From assembly GCA_946894095.1 (NCBI GenBank), contig OX335641.1, positions 17,254,501 to 17,318,500 of the forward strand: 64,000 nt of DNA, in the 5' to 3' direction. Under the pieces are notes generated by a model. That model was not told where the DNA came from. It saw nothing but the letters and a program-made list of their open reading frames with translations, and did not search any database. Numbering within the stretch: the stretch's first letter is position 1; each line of letters begins with the position of its first letter. The position numbers were made by a program, and so were the translations under genes. Positions 11,601 through 26,600 of this stretch are shown one piece after another. Origin of the DNA: Incurvaria masculella (Eukaryota; Arthropoda; Insecta; Lepidoptera; Incurvariidae).

Positions 11601-14600
11601 TTCGGCTGACATGACCAGCCCACTGCCACTTGAGCTTAGCCACCCGGTGTCCAATATCGACTACTTTGGTACGTCGGCGGATTGCCTCGTTGCGCACCAT
11701 ATCCCGTAGCGATATTCCCAGCATGGCTCGCTCCATTGCTCGCTGGGCAACTTTCAACTTTTGGACAACGGCGACCGTCAGAGTCCACGTTTCACATCCG
11801 TACGTCATAACCGGGAGGACGCACTGGTCATATATCCGGGTCTTTAAATTTTGCGGTAGGTCAGATCTCAGAGCGTATTTAAGCTTTCCGAAGGCAGCCC
11901 AACCCAGTTGAATTCGTCTCTCAACCTCCTTAGTCAGTCCTTGTCTACCAAGCCGCAGAATTTGGCCGAGATATACATACTCTTCAACCTGTTCGATCCC
12001 TTCTCCGTCGATAAAGATTTGTCCTTCCGTCATAACCTCGGTCGCCATGACCTTGGTTTTATCCCGGTTCATCTTCAGACCTACCTTTACCGATGCTTTA
12101 TAAAGGTCTTCCAGCATGGTCTGAAGTTGAACTCGGGAATTTGACAGAAGAACAATGTCATCGGCGAAGCGAAGATGACTGAGAAAATCTCCATTAATGT
12201 TAATACCCATGTTTTCCCATTCAAGCGTCTTGAACACATCTTCCAATGCGTTGGTGAAGAGCTTTGGTGAGATCACATCCCCCTGCCGGGATGGTGGGAT
12301 CAGGATGGTAATACAGCTTTATTTCTCTTTCTGAGTTGGATAAGTGAATTTCGTTAAGAATGCGAGCTATTCCATTATTTGGAAATCATGTAAAACTGTG
12401 TGTTCCCTACTAGGTGGTAGGGTTAGCCTGCCCGGGTTGGTAACATCGCATTTGATGAAAATATTTTCGAGGCGGCAATGCAAAATTGTCCGTGCTTACC
12501 ATCGATCTTAATGTAGCCGTGGTCATAAAGGGAAGGTCTTGGCATAGCACCTAATTCCTTCGGGAATGTGATGTGTTGGGCTAATATCATGACGGTGGGT
12601 GTGGAATTCGACATTCATGTCCAATCGAATAAAATTACAAAATCTAGTTGGCATGCTAAATGCCTACCATACAACATTTTCAAAGGAATGGTGCTCAGCC
12701 ATGACATTTTCTTTTAATTTTCTTTACGCACGCACTAAATGCACGGGATTCATTGAGCTGGATGGAAAACAAGGAGAATTGGTCATTGCCGCTTAGGCGA
12801 TCCTTTATTAAAAGCGACGGTACCACTGCCATTTGAAGTTCCGAGATTGCGAACTATAAAAGACCCGCATTTTCTATGATTTTTTTATTTTCTACGTCAT
12901 ATCTCGTACCTGCATCCCAATATAACGTATTTTTTTTGTAAATAGGTATACATGATCCAGAATTTGTCACTGGGTGGCATTTTGTACCGAAAAACTGAAT
13001 TTAAACAACGTTCTAGGTAGTTAAAGATATGAACGGGACAAGTAGTCTTTAAATATTCTGGTAGGTACAAAGTAATTCAATTGGGACTTTTCTATTACGT
13101 ATTTGTGTTGCGTGTATATGTCGATTAGTTTCTAATTTAGCTCCAATCTATTTCAATTGGTGACTTCTCAAGTCCAATCGAACAAAACAAATGAATTATT
13201 CACGATACTGAGTTCGGTACGATGCGTTTTATATCAAAAGCATATGCATGTGTACCTCATAGGTTAACAGGTTCACGGACATTTCTGTTTCGTCACTTTC
13301 AGAAAAGTTCCTTCTAAGAACAGAACAACTTTAACTGCCCTAAGGTTAGGTTTGGTCAGGGTTTGAAAACAAAATGGCCATTCCAGTACAGGTTAGAAAA
13401 GCGCTCAAAACTTGTATGTACGGCATCCATCAATCCCTGATATTTGGCTTACGTACAGGGAAAAATCTGCAAATGGCACCAAAATACGCTTCATTGCAAA
13501 ATCGATATTGATAAAGATATTAGTGCTTCAATCGACTTATTGCAAAAGGCGACAGTAGCATAAATACCTACGGAATCCAAAGCATAACATTTTTAAACAC
13601 TGAACATATTTTTTAGCGTATTTTTAAGTAGCGCCACCTATTGTAGTAGATGCTGACTAGCTTGTAAGCATGTGTCTCTAAAGTAAAAAAGTACGTAACT
13701 AAAGTCGGCAAAAATAAATGTAAAATACACTGTATAAATTGTTACATACATGTATTAGATGTTACTTTGAGCTGTCGATCACTATTGAGGTCCAACGTCT
13801 AACTAAGCTTAATCTTCAAGTTGCGTTATTCAAGAATCATTTTGTGGTGTTCAGTGTTTAATTTCATTGATAGTCATCGGCTGGAAAAGCTTGAAAATGG
13901 GTTTTAGGGTTCCATACCCGAAGGGCCAACGGAACCCTATTATTAAGCCTCTGCTGTCCGTCCGTCCATCCGTCCGTCTATCACAGGGCTGTATCTCATG
14001 AACCGTAATAGGTAGACGGTTGAAATTTTCACAGAGTATTTATTTATATTACCGCTACAACAACGAATTAAAAAACCGGCCAAGCGCGAGTCGGACTCGC
14101 ACACGAAGGGTTCCGTATCATCATACAAGATTCAACACAAGAAAATCACGTTTTTTGTATGAATAAAAATTAAAGGGCCCTCTTTAATTTTTATTACTCT
14201 CTAATTTCACCAGTTTGTTGTTATAGCGGCAAAATAAGTACACACTCTGTGAAAAACTCAGCTGCCTAACTATTACGGTTTATGGATACAGCCCTGTGAC
14301 AGACGGACGGATGGACGGACGGACAGCGGAGGCTTAGTAATAGGGTTCCGTTGGCACCCTTTGGGTACGGAACCCTAAAAAGTTTCAAATGAATACAAGA
14401 AAAGTGCATGTTGTCATAATTACCTTAAATTTTATACAATGATAAAGAACCCTTCGCGTGCGAGTCCGACTTATAATTGGCCGGCTTTTTTTAAATTTGA
14501 TTTGATGACCATCGAAATAGGCGATTGCTAAGAGTCGATGACAACAAGCCCCGATAGTCATGTGCAACAGCAGCTACAGGTGAGGTTAAAAGCGGCTCAA

Positions 14601-17600
14601 ACTTTCGTTTTCTACGACGCGGTTTCTATTTGCCATTGCGATGTAACACGGCTGTAATGTAGGTAATAGCGGACACACCACTTAACCGCCGCCGAGTGCA
14701 ATGACTTTGCGAGGACTGCGGTTCCATCTGATCCAATGGCCATGTGCGAGATCTCATTAGAGAAGCGGACGAAGCACTATCGAGAGGGCATTATTTGGCC
14801 GTTTGTTGACTAACAGAGAGAATTAAACATGGCTTAAGATATTTGTTTTCTATATAAATTGGTGGACAAGTGTATAAAATAAATGTATTAATTAACCCCA
14901 CTAAAAATTTGTAATACCATGGGCTTCATCGGGCACCCTTAAGAAAATACATGCTTCTCAAACCACTGGGGCAGAGTACGCCGATGAAGTGGCGAAGCAA
15001 CGAATTTCTTTCCGACTTCGTTTATAAATATAAACATATATAAGTGAAAACGTATAAATATTAAAATATAATTTAGTTATATTAGACAAGGGTAAATGTA
15101 ACTTTCCTGGGCTGAAATAATTTTTAGAATCGGTTCAGTAGTTCCAAAGATTACCCTTTGCAAACAAAAAAACAAACATTTCTTCTTTATAATAGTTTAC
15201 GACCGAAAAATATTTATAGTGATTTAAGTACGATAAAGGTTAAGTTAGGTTACGGTTTAAATATTTACTTGTTCTGAGGCTGGATGGCAAGGCTCAACTT
15301 GCTTCATGCTTGCTTCCAAATAGGTGAGATGGCTCTCAGCTCACTGAACCAGAAGTAACCATCAACTCCTTCTAATGTGTGCTATGGCACTGAATTGACG
15401 TACGTGTAGCCAGCGAAATGTCTGAGCAGCGTGGTCAGGCCAGCACTGTAGTGAACGAAGCAGGCAGGACGCAACCGTCTAATCCTTCGCCAGCATTCAT
15501 TGACTGTATTTAAATTTGCAGATGTGTAGCCAGCGAGTATTTCAAGCAGTGTGGTCTAGCCAGCTGCAGACGGATCTGAAAGAAACGGTCCACTTTCTTG
15601 CCACGGATCTGTTATTATTTGTAAATTTACTCACGTGTAGCCAGTGGCATGTTAAGCAGATTGGTCTGGCCAGCTCCTGACAGAGCCATAACAGTAATAT
15701 AACCGGGCCGGAAGCAACCGTCGACTCTCTCCTTTCTAGTTGCTGTGGTAATGACTTTCGTGTAGCCAGCGAGAATGATGAGCAGCATGGTCTTTCGAGC
15801 ACCGTAGGGACCCACGATGGTAGTGAGCTCGTGAAGCAGTAAGCAACCGACCACTATCTGTGCAGGGCTTTGCGAGTGTAAACTGACTTACGTGTAGCCA
15901 GCGAGTATGTTAAGCAGCGTGGTCTTGCCAGCTCCTGAGGGACCCATGATCGCAGTGAGCTCGCCGGGTCGAAAACAGCCATCCACGCCCTTCAAGATGT
16001 GTTGAGGCTCTGCAACAAGAGTATCCAGTCAAACGAAGTTTATTAGGGATCAAGAATTTATATAAAGGAAGCTATATCCCCTGTCGTTACATACATTGAA
16101 AATTATTTAATAGAGTGGAAGCGCAATGAGATAATAACATTGTAATATAATGAGAGAAATTTGTAAAAATGTTTATTTATCCGTTCATACGTTTTTACTT
16201 CGCGTATTTATTATACGTAACTTGATGTATGTAGATGTATAAGTTTTAAGTTTTTTTTAGCTGTCTGTCACTTACGGTTGTTCGGTGTGGAAAATCGATT
16301 TTCGCCGACATGTATCTGAATCTCGGCAAAATCGGTAGACTTCTACGTAAGATAGATTTTAAGACTAGTTTTAAACCAATGCCTAAGAGTACATACAGTC
16401 TATGCTACCATAAGCAAAGGATAAAATACCCCTCCGGTCCCCGGGCGTGAACAATATACCGTGCAGCTGCGATGAGAGCTACATAGGACAAACGATGCTG
16501 AGCACAAGGTCTCGGAACACATCAAGCGGTCATAGTGAGTCGGGACAGATCAAGTTGGCACACAATGACCGGCAATATGTGTAAATGTTTTGACATTTTC
16601 GGATTCGTTTCGACCTGATTAAAACATTAGCGATAGAAAAAATACGCCGCCACTTCTGGTCCGTGAATCGATTGGAATCTCAATACATGCGAACTTTAAC
16701 CGGGACGAAAGTATGAAGCTCTCATCAGCCTCTAATCCGCTTCTGGTGCTCCTTTAAAGAAAACATATGGGAACACAGCCGTGGAAACTGATATCATTAG
16801 TTATGCGTGCGTGCAGACGTATTTGACTATGGTGAACCAACATTTCGAACTACCCTCATCTGCCGGCGTTTCGTAGCCTACCCATCGATACAATCTTCGC
16901 ACCCGACGGCCGTCAGTTGGCGTTTGACAGGCCGAGCTGTTGAACGTTGCTCCAGGACAGCCACGGTCCTGAAGAAGCCCGCGGTGCAGCGGGCGGAACA
17001 TGTCGGCGAAAACCGATTTGCCTCATCGGACGGACAACCGTAAGTATTAAGAGATATTATGGATATAGATGGCTAATACCACATATTATACTAGGTGCCA
17101 TGTCCGGATCTTTATTATATTGCACGGCTACATTGAACTGGAAGGTAAATACGACCTATTTTGATTGCCATTTCGACCATCGTTCATTCAATGCCCAACC
17201 TACCATCTTGGGTTTTGATAGTATATTGATCGTTTGAATATATTCGTTCGACGGCACTTTGATTCTGGATTTTCCATAAGCCTTTACAAACTGATCGCCT
17301 AATTTAATAGTTGCAGTTTGAGAATTGTTGTTTTTGTTGAATTTAGTTACTGGAAGTTTTTTTAAGCAACCTGACATAGATGGCTAATACTCACAACTAC
17401 CGTTATGATATTAGCCCAATACACCATATTCCCGAAGGAATTAGGTGCCATGACAGTACCTTCTTTTTATTCAGTGAGTAAAGTGGCAATTTAATACATT
17501 TTTTTTATTTGAATTACTGTCGCCATTAATACAATCTGTGTTCATATACAATAGAATCGTCGGATAAAATATTATATTTATTATATTATATTATGGTTAT

Positions 17601-20600
17601 AGAATAACACCCTGGCATACATTTCGTTATTTTCACGCCATACATTATTAATGCATGATATTTTAATTCAGGTTCTGTTAATATGGCTAACTTCATTAAA
17701 AGCCAAAGAATCGTGTAAGGATCAAGAACTGAAGTAGTTTTTAACAGAAGAAGTAGGTACCTAGTATTGTAACGGAACATTTAAAAAATATGTTGCCTCT
17801 GGGTCCGGGTGTGGTGTTTGTAAAGACTGGCCTGTTTGTTATTTGCTTTAAGCCAACTATGACATATTATGTCATACGTTGCTGCACTTATTTTGGCATT
17901 AACTATGCAAGGTACTTTTTGATTCGTAGATATAATATTAATGATAATTTTTGGAGTACCCGCGATGGGAATGTAATAAGGACATTTAAAGAACATTGAG
18001 TGCTGTAAATCGAGTAAACGGCGCAATGAATGCCGTTATGAAAATACGGGTGATTACGCCTACAGCTAGGATGGCGATTCATAACTGTTTACACTTATGT
18101 ATGGAAGCGAGATTTGGGTATAGCAGAAGAGGCACGAATGTAGAATAAATGCAGTAGAAATCAGTTCCTTGAGAAAAATTCGCGGAGTTAATCTAATAGA
18201 CAAATTAAGACACTACTGGGGTAAAGAGCAATGTCAATTAATAAATGATGTTGTGGCTAGAATCGAGAAAGGAGTGCTAAGATGGTTTGGACATATGTAA
18301 CGAATAGATGACGAAAAAATTACGAAACAAATTTACAGAGCAGAAGTCAGCGGAAGTGTCGTGCCCGGGCGGCCTAGGAGAAGGTACCACGATCAAATCG
18401 ATGTAATTCCTCTTAAAGGTCTGGTACATAGCACCCGTAATCGTAGAGCATGTATGAAAATATATATGTCTGTTGATGAAGCGAAAGAGTTGTGCTGTGA
18501 TCGTACCGTATGGCGCTCTATCATCTCTGCCTACCCCTCCGGGAAAGCGGCGTGAGGGTATGTTTGAATGTAAGGTACTTTTTGACATTTTAATTATTAT
18601 AAGGAGAGAACTAAATAGTGAATAAAGGTAACATGTAATATGTGCAAGCAGTGGCAAATATTTGAATTTTTTTGTGGACGTCCTTGTTCGCTGGCCAGTC
18701 GCCGGGCCAGTTCAACGCTGTGATTATTAAAATGGATACATTTTAATGTATGACAAATCCGAATTAATATTGGGATGATAAATATATTATAAAGAATAAA
18801 GAATACACAACATTGAAATCTATTAATTTTAAATAAACAGTAGCGGCAACGTGTAACTCCTTGGCTGTGGACGTTCGCAAATCGTAAATAAATAAGCAGA
18901 ATAAATAATCGTGCTCATCTTATCACATGAGCCTTGCTTATTGTTTCGCGTATACGTGGACACGTCAATGCGTTAAAACGAATATACGGTTTTGAGATTT
19001 GTTCGAGTTTCAAGGCTCACGTGACCACCCAACGAAATAAAAATTGTAGGCAGGTACCGTACCACCAAGGAATTTGGTACCGCATCGTTATATTCTGTGA
19101 AATTATGGTCAATTGAAATGCCAGTGGTCTTCAGATTTATTTAACTTTTGTCAAATTCACATCTTTAAGTGTGGATCTATTTACAAGTTTTAAGATTGCA
19201 ATTAAACTTGACGTTTTAGGTTCTGTCTGTTATCCTATATGCTAATCTAGGACATGTCTGACTTTGTCCAGTGTATGTAGTACAAAGACGTTAGTGAGAG
19301 CAGAAATAATAATTTTTATACACATAACTAAATATCTTGGTTTCTACGAAGTATATCTTAATTACCTAGGAATAAATGGAAGGCCAAGAATTACGCTCTT
19401 TTGGCTCGAACTGCTGGGTTGGTAGCTGTACATCGTGTACATTGTCTTTAAAAATACTGGCGGCTTAGAAATATTTTAAAGAGTAGTTTTCAAACATCGC
19501 TAGAGAAAGCAATCGGAATAATGCTCTCTTTGAACCGTGATTTTCTACACACGCGGGTGGTTCTTAATATTTTAATACTTACAGATGAATAGAATAAAGT
19601 CATGTTACTGTCTAAGTAGATATATGTGCTTTTGTTAGTCAGATAAGCAAAACCCCTCACGTCTTCATATAACCCCAATAATAAAATCTAGCCCTTAACT
19701 ACGCTCTGTAACGAGCCGGATCTCAGGTACTTCAAGGTTAACAGATACTTTCTCAGTCTGGGACTCTTCCCAGTTATAAAGGAAACGTTACGAAGATATT
19801 TTAAGTTACCTTCCAGGTACAAAGTCGTAATTATGGGACACAAACAACAAAACCACCAACGTTAAAGCGATTTAAAATCTTTGTTAGTCAATATTCAACA
19901 AAATGTTCTTTCTTCTTTTTATCGAGCAATGCTGCAGACAAGTTACAGCAGAAGCAATGTTGGCAAGACCACAAACAATACTACTGATTTTGATGTAGGT
20001 ATTTGTATGACATTTATTCCAATGATAGCGACAGTGCTGTCCGCACTCCTGTCATGGCGCGGTAGTAACTTGTACTGTTGTATCGGTGCAAGTGCAAGAA
20101 TGAAAGTTATTTTGAATGAATCAAATACATATGTAAATACCATAATATTCTGTGACTGATATGGCCTAAATGCGCAATTTAAGTACGTATCCGTGTTTTG
20201 ATATTAGTGTCCGGCAGAATGGTTTTTAATGTATGCGCAACATTCCAAAAACAAAAGACTCAGTCAGTTGCTCAATTTTACACTTGAATAACTCAAAACA
20301 CGGGACAAAGAATCAATTGTACGTAAACATATTTTACTACCTATTCACCTGCCGGGCCTGCAAGCATTGCGGCATTCGTAATTTTGTAAGAGTACACTTT
20401 ATGTATTTGCATACGAAATAAAAATTACAACTTAAAGGAATACATTTTGAAAAGTGAAAGTCGAGGAATGCATTCATATCAAATTGTTTAAAGGATAACC
20501 GTTAAGTATATATTTACATTTATTAAATCAATACAAGATAATATTTCACCTGAAATAGGCGGCATGGTACATTAGATTTACTTCGTTGAGGAGACATACC

Positions 20601-23600
20601 TCAAAAAGGTGATTTTCTTTCTCCAGAATCGTATCCTGAAATTATAAAATGAATTCAAAGCATATAATTATTTGGAAAAAAATTGCTGAGTGATAATACT
20701 ACACGATGTGTGTACAGGTGGTGCATCTTTCAATGCCGGCCAATAAGCAAACATTTGTGTATTCAATGTATAGCAGCAACCAAACCGATGAACGTTTGTT
20801 ATACGATGCAGAATCATTCTTGTGGTAGCTCATGCAAATGTATTATTCTTTGTCGACGATGATTAACTCTTGATGGATGCAACATAGAGTGAACATTTTC
20901 AACACTATTAGTACCAATCCCAATGGTGTGATCGTCATTATATTCTAAATTAGTTGTACAGTTATTGTAGTTTCAGCGACATCTACATTTGAAGCATTGT
21001 AATCAGATTTTGAAAATACTCTGAAAAACGTCGTAAACGGTAATGTCGTATGCATTAAAAACATAAAAAATATCTAGTTGTATAGTTTGTACAAGCTGAT
21101 TAGAATGAAATTCGGATGCGTTCGTCTTCCAACGACTAAAAGATATCATTTTAAAAAGGGATTTTAAAATATGCCAAGTATTGGTGAAACGGACACGATT
21201 TCTATTTGGGCACAGACCACGCAATCAATATATCTACAAAGGAACACCGAGAGAAGTAAAACAGTTTGAAGATTTGCATTCACAACATTTTCCTAGATGC
21301 TATAAATCTTATCGGAAAAAAACTCTGCTGATTGACGTCCTTTGACGTCAATACTATTCGAACTGAATGCGAGAGTGATCACGTCCTTAACCCTGAACAA
21401 GACTTGACAATGAAAATGAATGTAAACGAATTCTCCACATTATACTTCGTAGTAAATAATAAAATGTAAGCCATTTTCTTGTTTTTGTTTTGAATAGGTA
21501 TTATACTAGCTTTTGCTCTCGGCTTTGCTCGAGTTGTATAAAGGAGAATGCCCATTCCAGTATGGGCTGGAAAAGCGCTAGAAATTTTCATGTACAGACA
21601 TGAAACCAATACATGCTAACTGCTAGCGCTTTTGTAATGGGCATTTTCCTTTCCTTTTTGTGTAGCTACTCCAGGCACTACCGAGTTGGTATGACAGACG
21701 ACCGTCCAAACATATTTTTTCTATCCCTCATGAACGGTATTTTTTTCTGGAGGATAGCTATAGCCTATGTCCTTTTCTGTACTCCTGACAGAGTGTATAC
21801 AACATTCCATGATGATCGGTTAAGAAGTTCAGGCTTGAAAGCGTAACAAACAAACTCACTTTTCGGGAGTGTCCATACTGTGATTTTAGTTAACAGTGCG
21901 GTACGACTATCGATGTATTTCAAAATGATGATGTTTCGAAATCATTAGATAGGAAGCGTTGTTGTCTCACAAATACTCTTGGGTCCAAATTTGCCCGGTA
22001 TGGCTTGCAACTTTAATACTTCAATAATTTTAAACAAAACTTGGGAAATATCACGATGGCTAACACACCACATGGGAACTAGGTGCCATGCCAGGAATTG
22101 CTCGGCTTCATTAAACTGGATGGAAAAGACGGACAATTTTCATTGCCGCTTCGACCATCGTTTAGTCAATTCAATGGTACCAACCCGGGTAGGATTAACC
22201 CTACCACCTAATAATTCGTTAGGACTACAGTAAAACTGTAGGTCCTCACAGTTTTACTTCGAATCCGAACCGCGGTCAGCCTCTACGGTTGAAAACGGTC
22301 ACCCATCTACAACCCAACCGCGCTCAGAATTGCTTGTCGAATCGCAAAGCATCGGGCCACTTGGCTACCGAAGCGACAATTTCTATCACTGCAGAAATTT
22401 ATAATTGTTTACGTATTAGACACGTATCACATTTACTTTATATTACGGAACAAGGTTTGGTTTTTAATGTATACATTTAAGATAGACATCCGATCGAGAG
22501 TAACTTATTCAAAAGAACCAGAATAGGTGACACGATGCCGTCCGTCCATAATTCCAAATCTTTAATTTTTCCAATAAGACGTCACAGGCCAATTGCACCT
22601 GCGTCCCCGATACAGCTTTCGGGATTTTTTTTGTTGCTTTGAAGTGGCCCACAGACCTGCAATTATATTGCGCAGCATAATTGGCTCTATTTCATTAACG
22701 ATGTTTGTACCTATGTTGTCATAGATGTTCTTGCTAGACCGTTAATTATACTGTATTAAGAACGTTACGTAATATTGGATGATTTGTGGGCTCCAACATG
22801 GTACTATGTCTGTTTGATGGATCTAAGTACCTATTTAATCACCGTAACTAACCAGCAGCGATGCCAGTTTTTTGTATGAAGTGCACGTATATTGAGAAAA
22901 GTGTCTTCCGGGAGCAAAACAATTTAATTGGACATGCAGTTTCGAAATTGAAAACAAATTATCCGTAAATCGTTTAAAATATTGATCGCGACATGAACTA
23001 AAAACAAGCAACCTTTGAAAAAGGAAAAAAGTCAAAGAAGAGAAAAAAATTGGCTACTCATTATTGTACTCTTCTTCATATACTGCAAATAAAAACTCGA
23101 CAATTTTACCATCATTCCTAATATGGCTAAATAAATGAATAATGGACGCGGAAGACACAGCTTTTACTAAAGTCTCTTCCTGCTTGGTTGTTGCCACCGG
23201 GACGTAAGACCGGTTTGAGTATTCATTCAACCTTCAAGGATTCACGTTACTTCGAATAATTTATTGCTGAGGTGCAGACTCAACTTTCTTTTTATTATAT
23301 TTGAATGATATGGAGGAAAGTAAAGTTTATACTTTTTTCTGCATTTATTTTAATAGGATAACTCGACTCGTTCTTTTAAAGTAACTCCAGATTAAATCAA
23401 AAGATCACGAGTGCTACAATTTCAGATATAGTATATCACATACAATCGTTTTAAATATTGATATTTTCCAGGGCTGCAGAAAAAGTGGCATTTCCCAGCG
23501 TAAAAAGCATGTGCAATAACATTCTGACTGTGCGCGCAGACCTTTTGTGACAGAAACAATATTTAAATTCCTTGACTACATAAAAAATATGAGTGTCCCT

Positions 23601-26600
23601 TCTTGTCAATAAATTTGCCATAGTTGGAAATAACAGCTTGAAACTTGAGCGCTTATAAATGAATAAAATAATCCTCTTTTCATTAAAATTTCCTGCTTCA
23701 TGCGTCACAGGTCGCTCGTTCAACGACTTCTTTAATATTAACAGTCATAAGAATTGTTTTTTTTTGTATGTTATATTGTTCTGATTTAAAAAAAAGCCAG
23801 CAATGACGCGCGGGTTATGCAAATGTTTTTGCCGTTTCGATAATACACCGGCTACTTTTTGCGACCAATGTGTAGTCGTTAAGAAGTGGTGGCAAGTTTT
23901 TATCAATCTATTCATTGAACCCAGTCGACATTGAAACAATGAAGTTAATTGTTAAATTTAATAAAAAAATATAAGTAAATCTGGACTCAACAATAAAGAA
24001 AATTGTTGATGCAAGTATTTACATTTCAGTGCCAGTAAATCTATTAAAATGAGCCGGAAATATTTATTATGAACCTAATAGTGAGGCAGTATCTTTCTAT
24101 ATATCGACAAGCGAAAGCCACTGACTCACGCATAACGATTTATCCGGAACCACTGAACCGAGAAAACTATTTCTTTAAGGTAGGTTGCTTTTAAGGTGAG
24201 AATGCGGCAAAATTATTTTTTTAAGGGAGTAAGAGAGGACAAAGTAGACAGATGAAAACCACTCAAATAGAAATGTCCGGAAACCACACAGAACACTTAA
24301 TCGGAAATGATTATTTAAATTTAATTTATAAAGGAAATAAAAAAGGCCAAAATGTATACATTTTCATACAACAATTAGGCATTAAACACGAACCCTCCGG
24401 TACCTAGGAATGTAAATTCTTTAGAGTAACTTTATTTTATGAAAAAATGCTTGCCGCAAAGAGGTCCAAATATATGAATTTTGAAATAACACTAGAAATC
24501 TCTAGAACCATGAAATCTAAAAACTTAAAATTTTCACAGTGGTTTTCATTTAACACGATCGGTAAGAATTATTTAAAAAAAACGATTATTAAGGGAGTAA
24601 AACAGGTCAAAATGAACGAATTTTCATATAATACTGAATAAACTGATTAAAAACGAAATCTCCGGAACCGCTTAACCTAGATATATAATATTTTCACTTT
24701 TATTTTAAGATCAAAATGCTCGCAAAGAAAAGATTTATTTGAAATTTAACTGTTAAGGGGTTTCAATAGGCCAAATTGAAATAATTTTCAAATGACACAC
24801 GAAATCTCTAGCACCATTAAACCAATAAATGTGAACATTTCAGAGTGCCTCAGTTGCATGGTAAATTTCGAAAACCAACTGAGAATTAATACGAGGGAAA
24901 AATATGTGAAAATACAATCCATCGTTTGTGGCTTATTCAGACATTTCAATGATATTACAGTGCCGGCACAGTTCCAACACCGCGTCTGCTCCGAGGTCTG
25001 CTCAGTTCCGTATCACTGCTTCAGTGTCTTCAATTCACACATGTCAGTTATTTCTCAGTTTTCGATTAATCAACTGTTTGCTCTTTATTTAGTTTTCTAC
25101 GCAGCGGCGTCCGTGATCAGACAAAACAATCGTTGTCACCGATCCAAGTCCGTGCTTGCCAGCGCCGGCACGAATCCTAAGAGCACTGTGACGGCACTGA
25201 TAACTGATAAGTATGGATGCGTTCATAGATAATACATTATTGAAACAATTAGTATCACGGTGGCAGTACTGCGCCGGAACAGTGACTTCACTAAAATGTC
25301 AAAAGATCTTTGTACTATCCATACTTTAGTAATATTTATGCAATGATATCTTACATGATGCTACTTCTCCGTGTTAGTGACCCGTTTCTCATTCATCAAT
25401 ATGCACAACGATATTTTACAATTTACCTGCAAAGGCGTTCTAAAATTAGGATTAGCTAAATAGGTTATCAATTATTAATACCAATACAATTATCTTAGGA
25501 ACATTTTATGCAACTATTACGTAAAATTGTAAATTCGTATTTATAAAATAGAATGATCTAAAAAAATATGTACCATATTGCATGCACAAACCATACAAAA
25601 AGTACATTCCGTTATTTAGTGAAATACTACTATACATATACTGTGTATTGCCCATATACTCAAATTAATCACATGCTCTGTGATTTTAACGAATACTTCA
25701 AATGGCCATTGACCATGTTGAATTCGTTGAGGTATCAATGTTAAAACGAGTCTATTTGTAAATGTGGGTGAACAAGAACGGTGACCTTATCTAAATGTTT
25801 TATGACTATTGCGAGAATAGAGGAATATTTTTAATTCTATAAAACATATGAGATTTGAAATATGAAGCGAATTCTGAGCGTGAAGTAATAAGACAGGTCA
25901 TGGCCATTGCCACTCGACGAAATATGTAGTCAAGGGAACAATACAAAGATGCGCACTTTGTGTCTAACTATTTTTTTAATTTAAATTAAATTGTTAAGTA
26001 AACATACTTTTATTGTACTTAGCAGATACGTCGCTTATTCCAAGGAATGTGACATGTATGTCCACATATGAACGTGAAGCAAGGACACAATAGTTAAAAA
26101 AAGAGCCCAGAAAAAAGAACTACATTACGAATATACTGCAAGCCAGCCTTACTCCGAACGATACCATTCGCGGATATTGCCACCAATGTTGGCACCGGCT
26201 GTATACCCATAATTTGGAATTCTCCTACAGTCCCTCTCCCCTTATATCAATGCCTCCTACTAACACAGTATTTAAGATTATACCTACATGCATTTATTTA
26301 ACTCTACATAAGCGTTTCGGATATTGACTGCAAAGATTGAACATTCAAACATGTTGCCGTCGCATCAGACGCTAAAGCAAATCCTCGGTTGAAATTTTTT
26401 ATCTGCTGGTTATCCTCGGAACAGTTAAATCTAGACAAATATATGTTATAGGATTTACTACTAATAATCTGGGAATTTCGAAGGAATAATCAAACCTAAG
26501 CTCACTAGTCTTCGATACAAAGTTACGAAATATACTTAAGGTGGCCCTTCCCGGCGGGACTAACTCATTCGCGGGCACGGTACAAAACCGTGCTGTTGCG

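Noticed and set aside
15627..15854. Possible functional alternative (mutually exclusive) P-loop exons
   Set aside because: The reading frame runs through two copies, but the P-loops are GPYGARKT and ALSGAGQT, and splice sites are lost or weak. They look decayed, so I list them as relics.
24792..25232. 146-codon frame on the plus strand
   Set aside because: It starts inside a degenerate repeat and has no domain; composition changes along its length.
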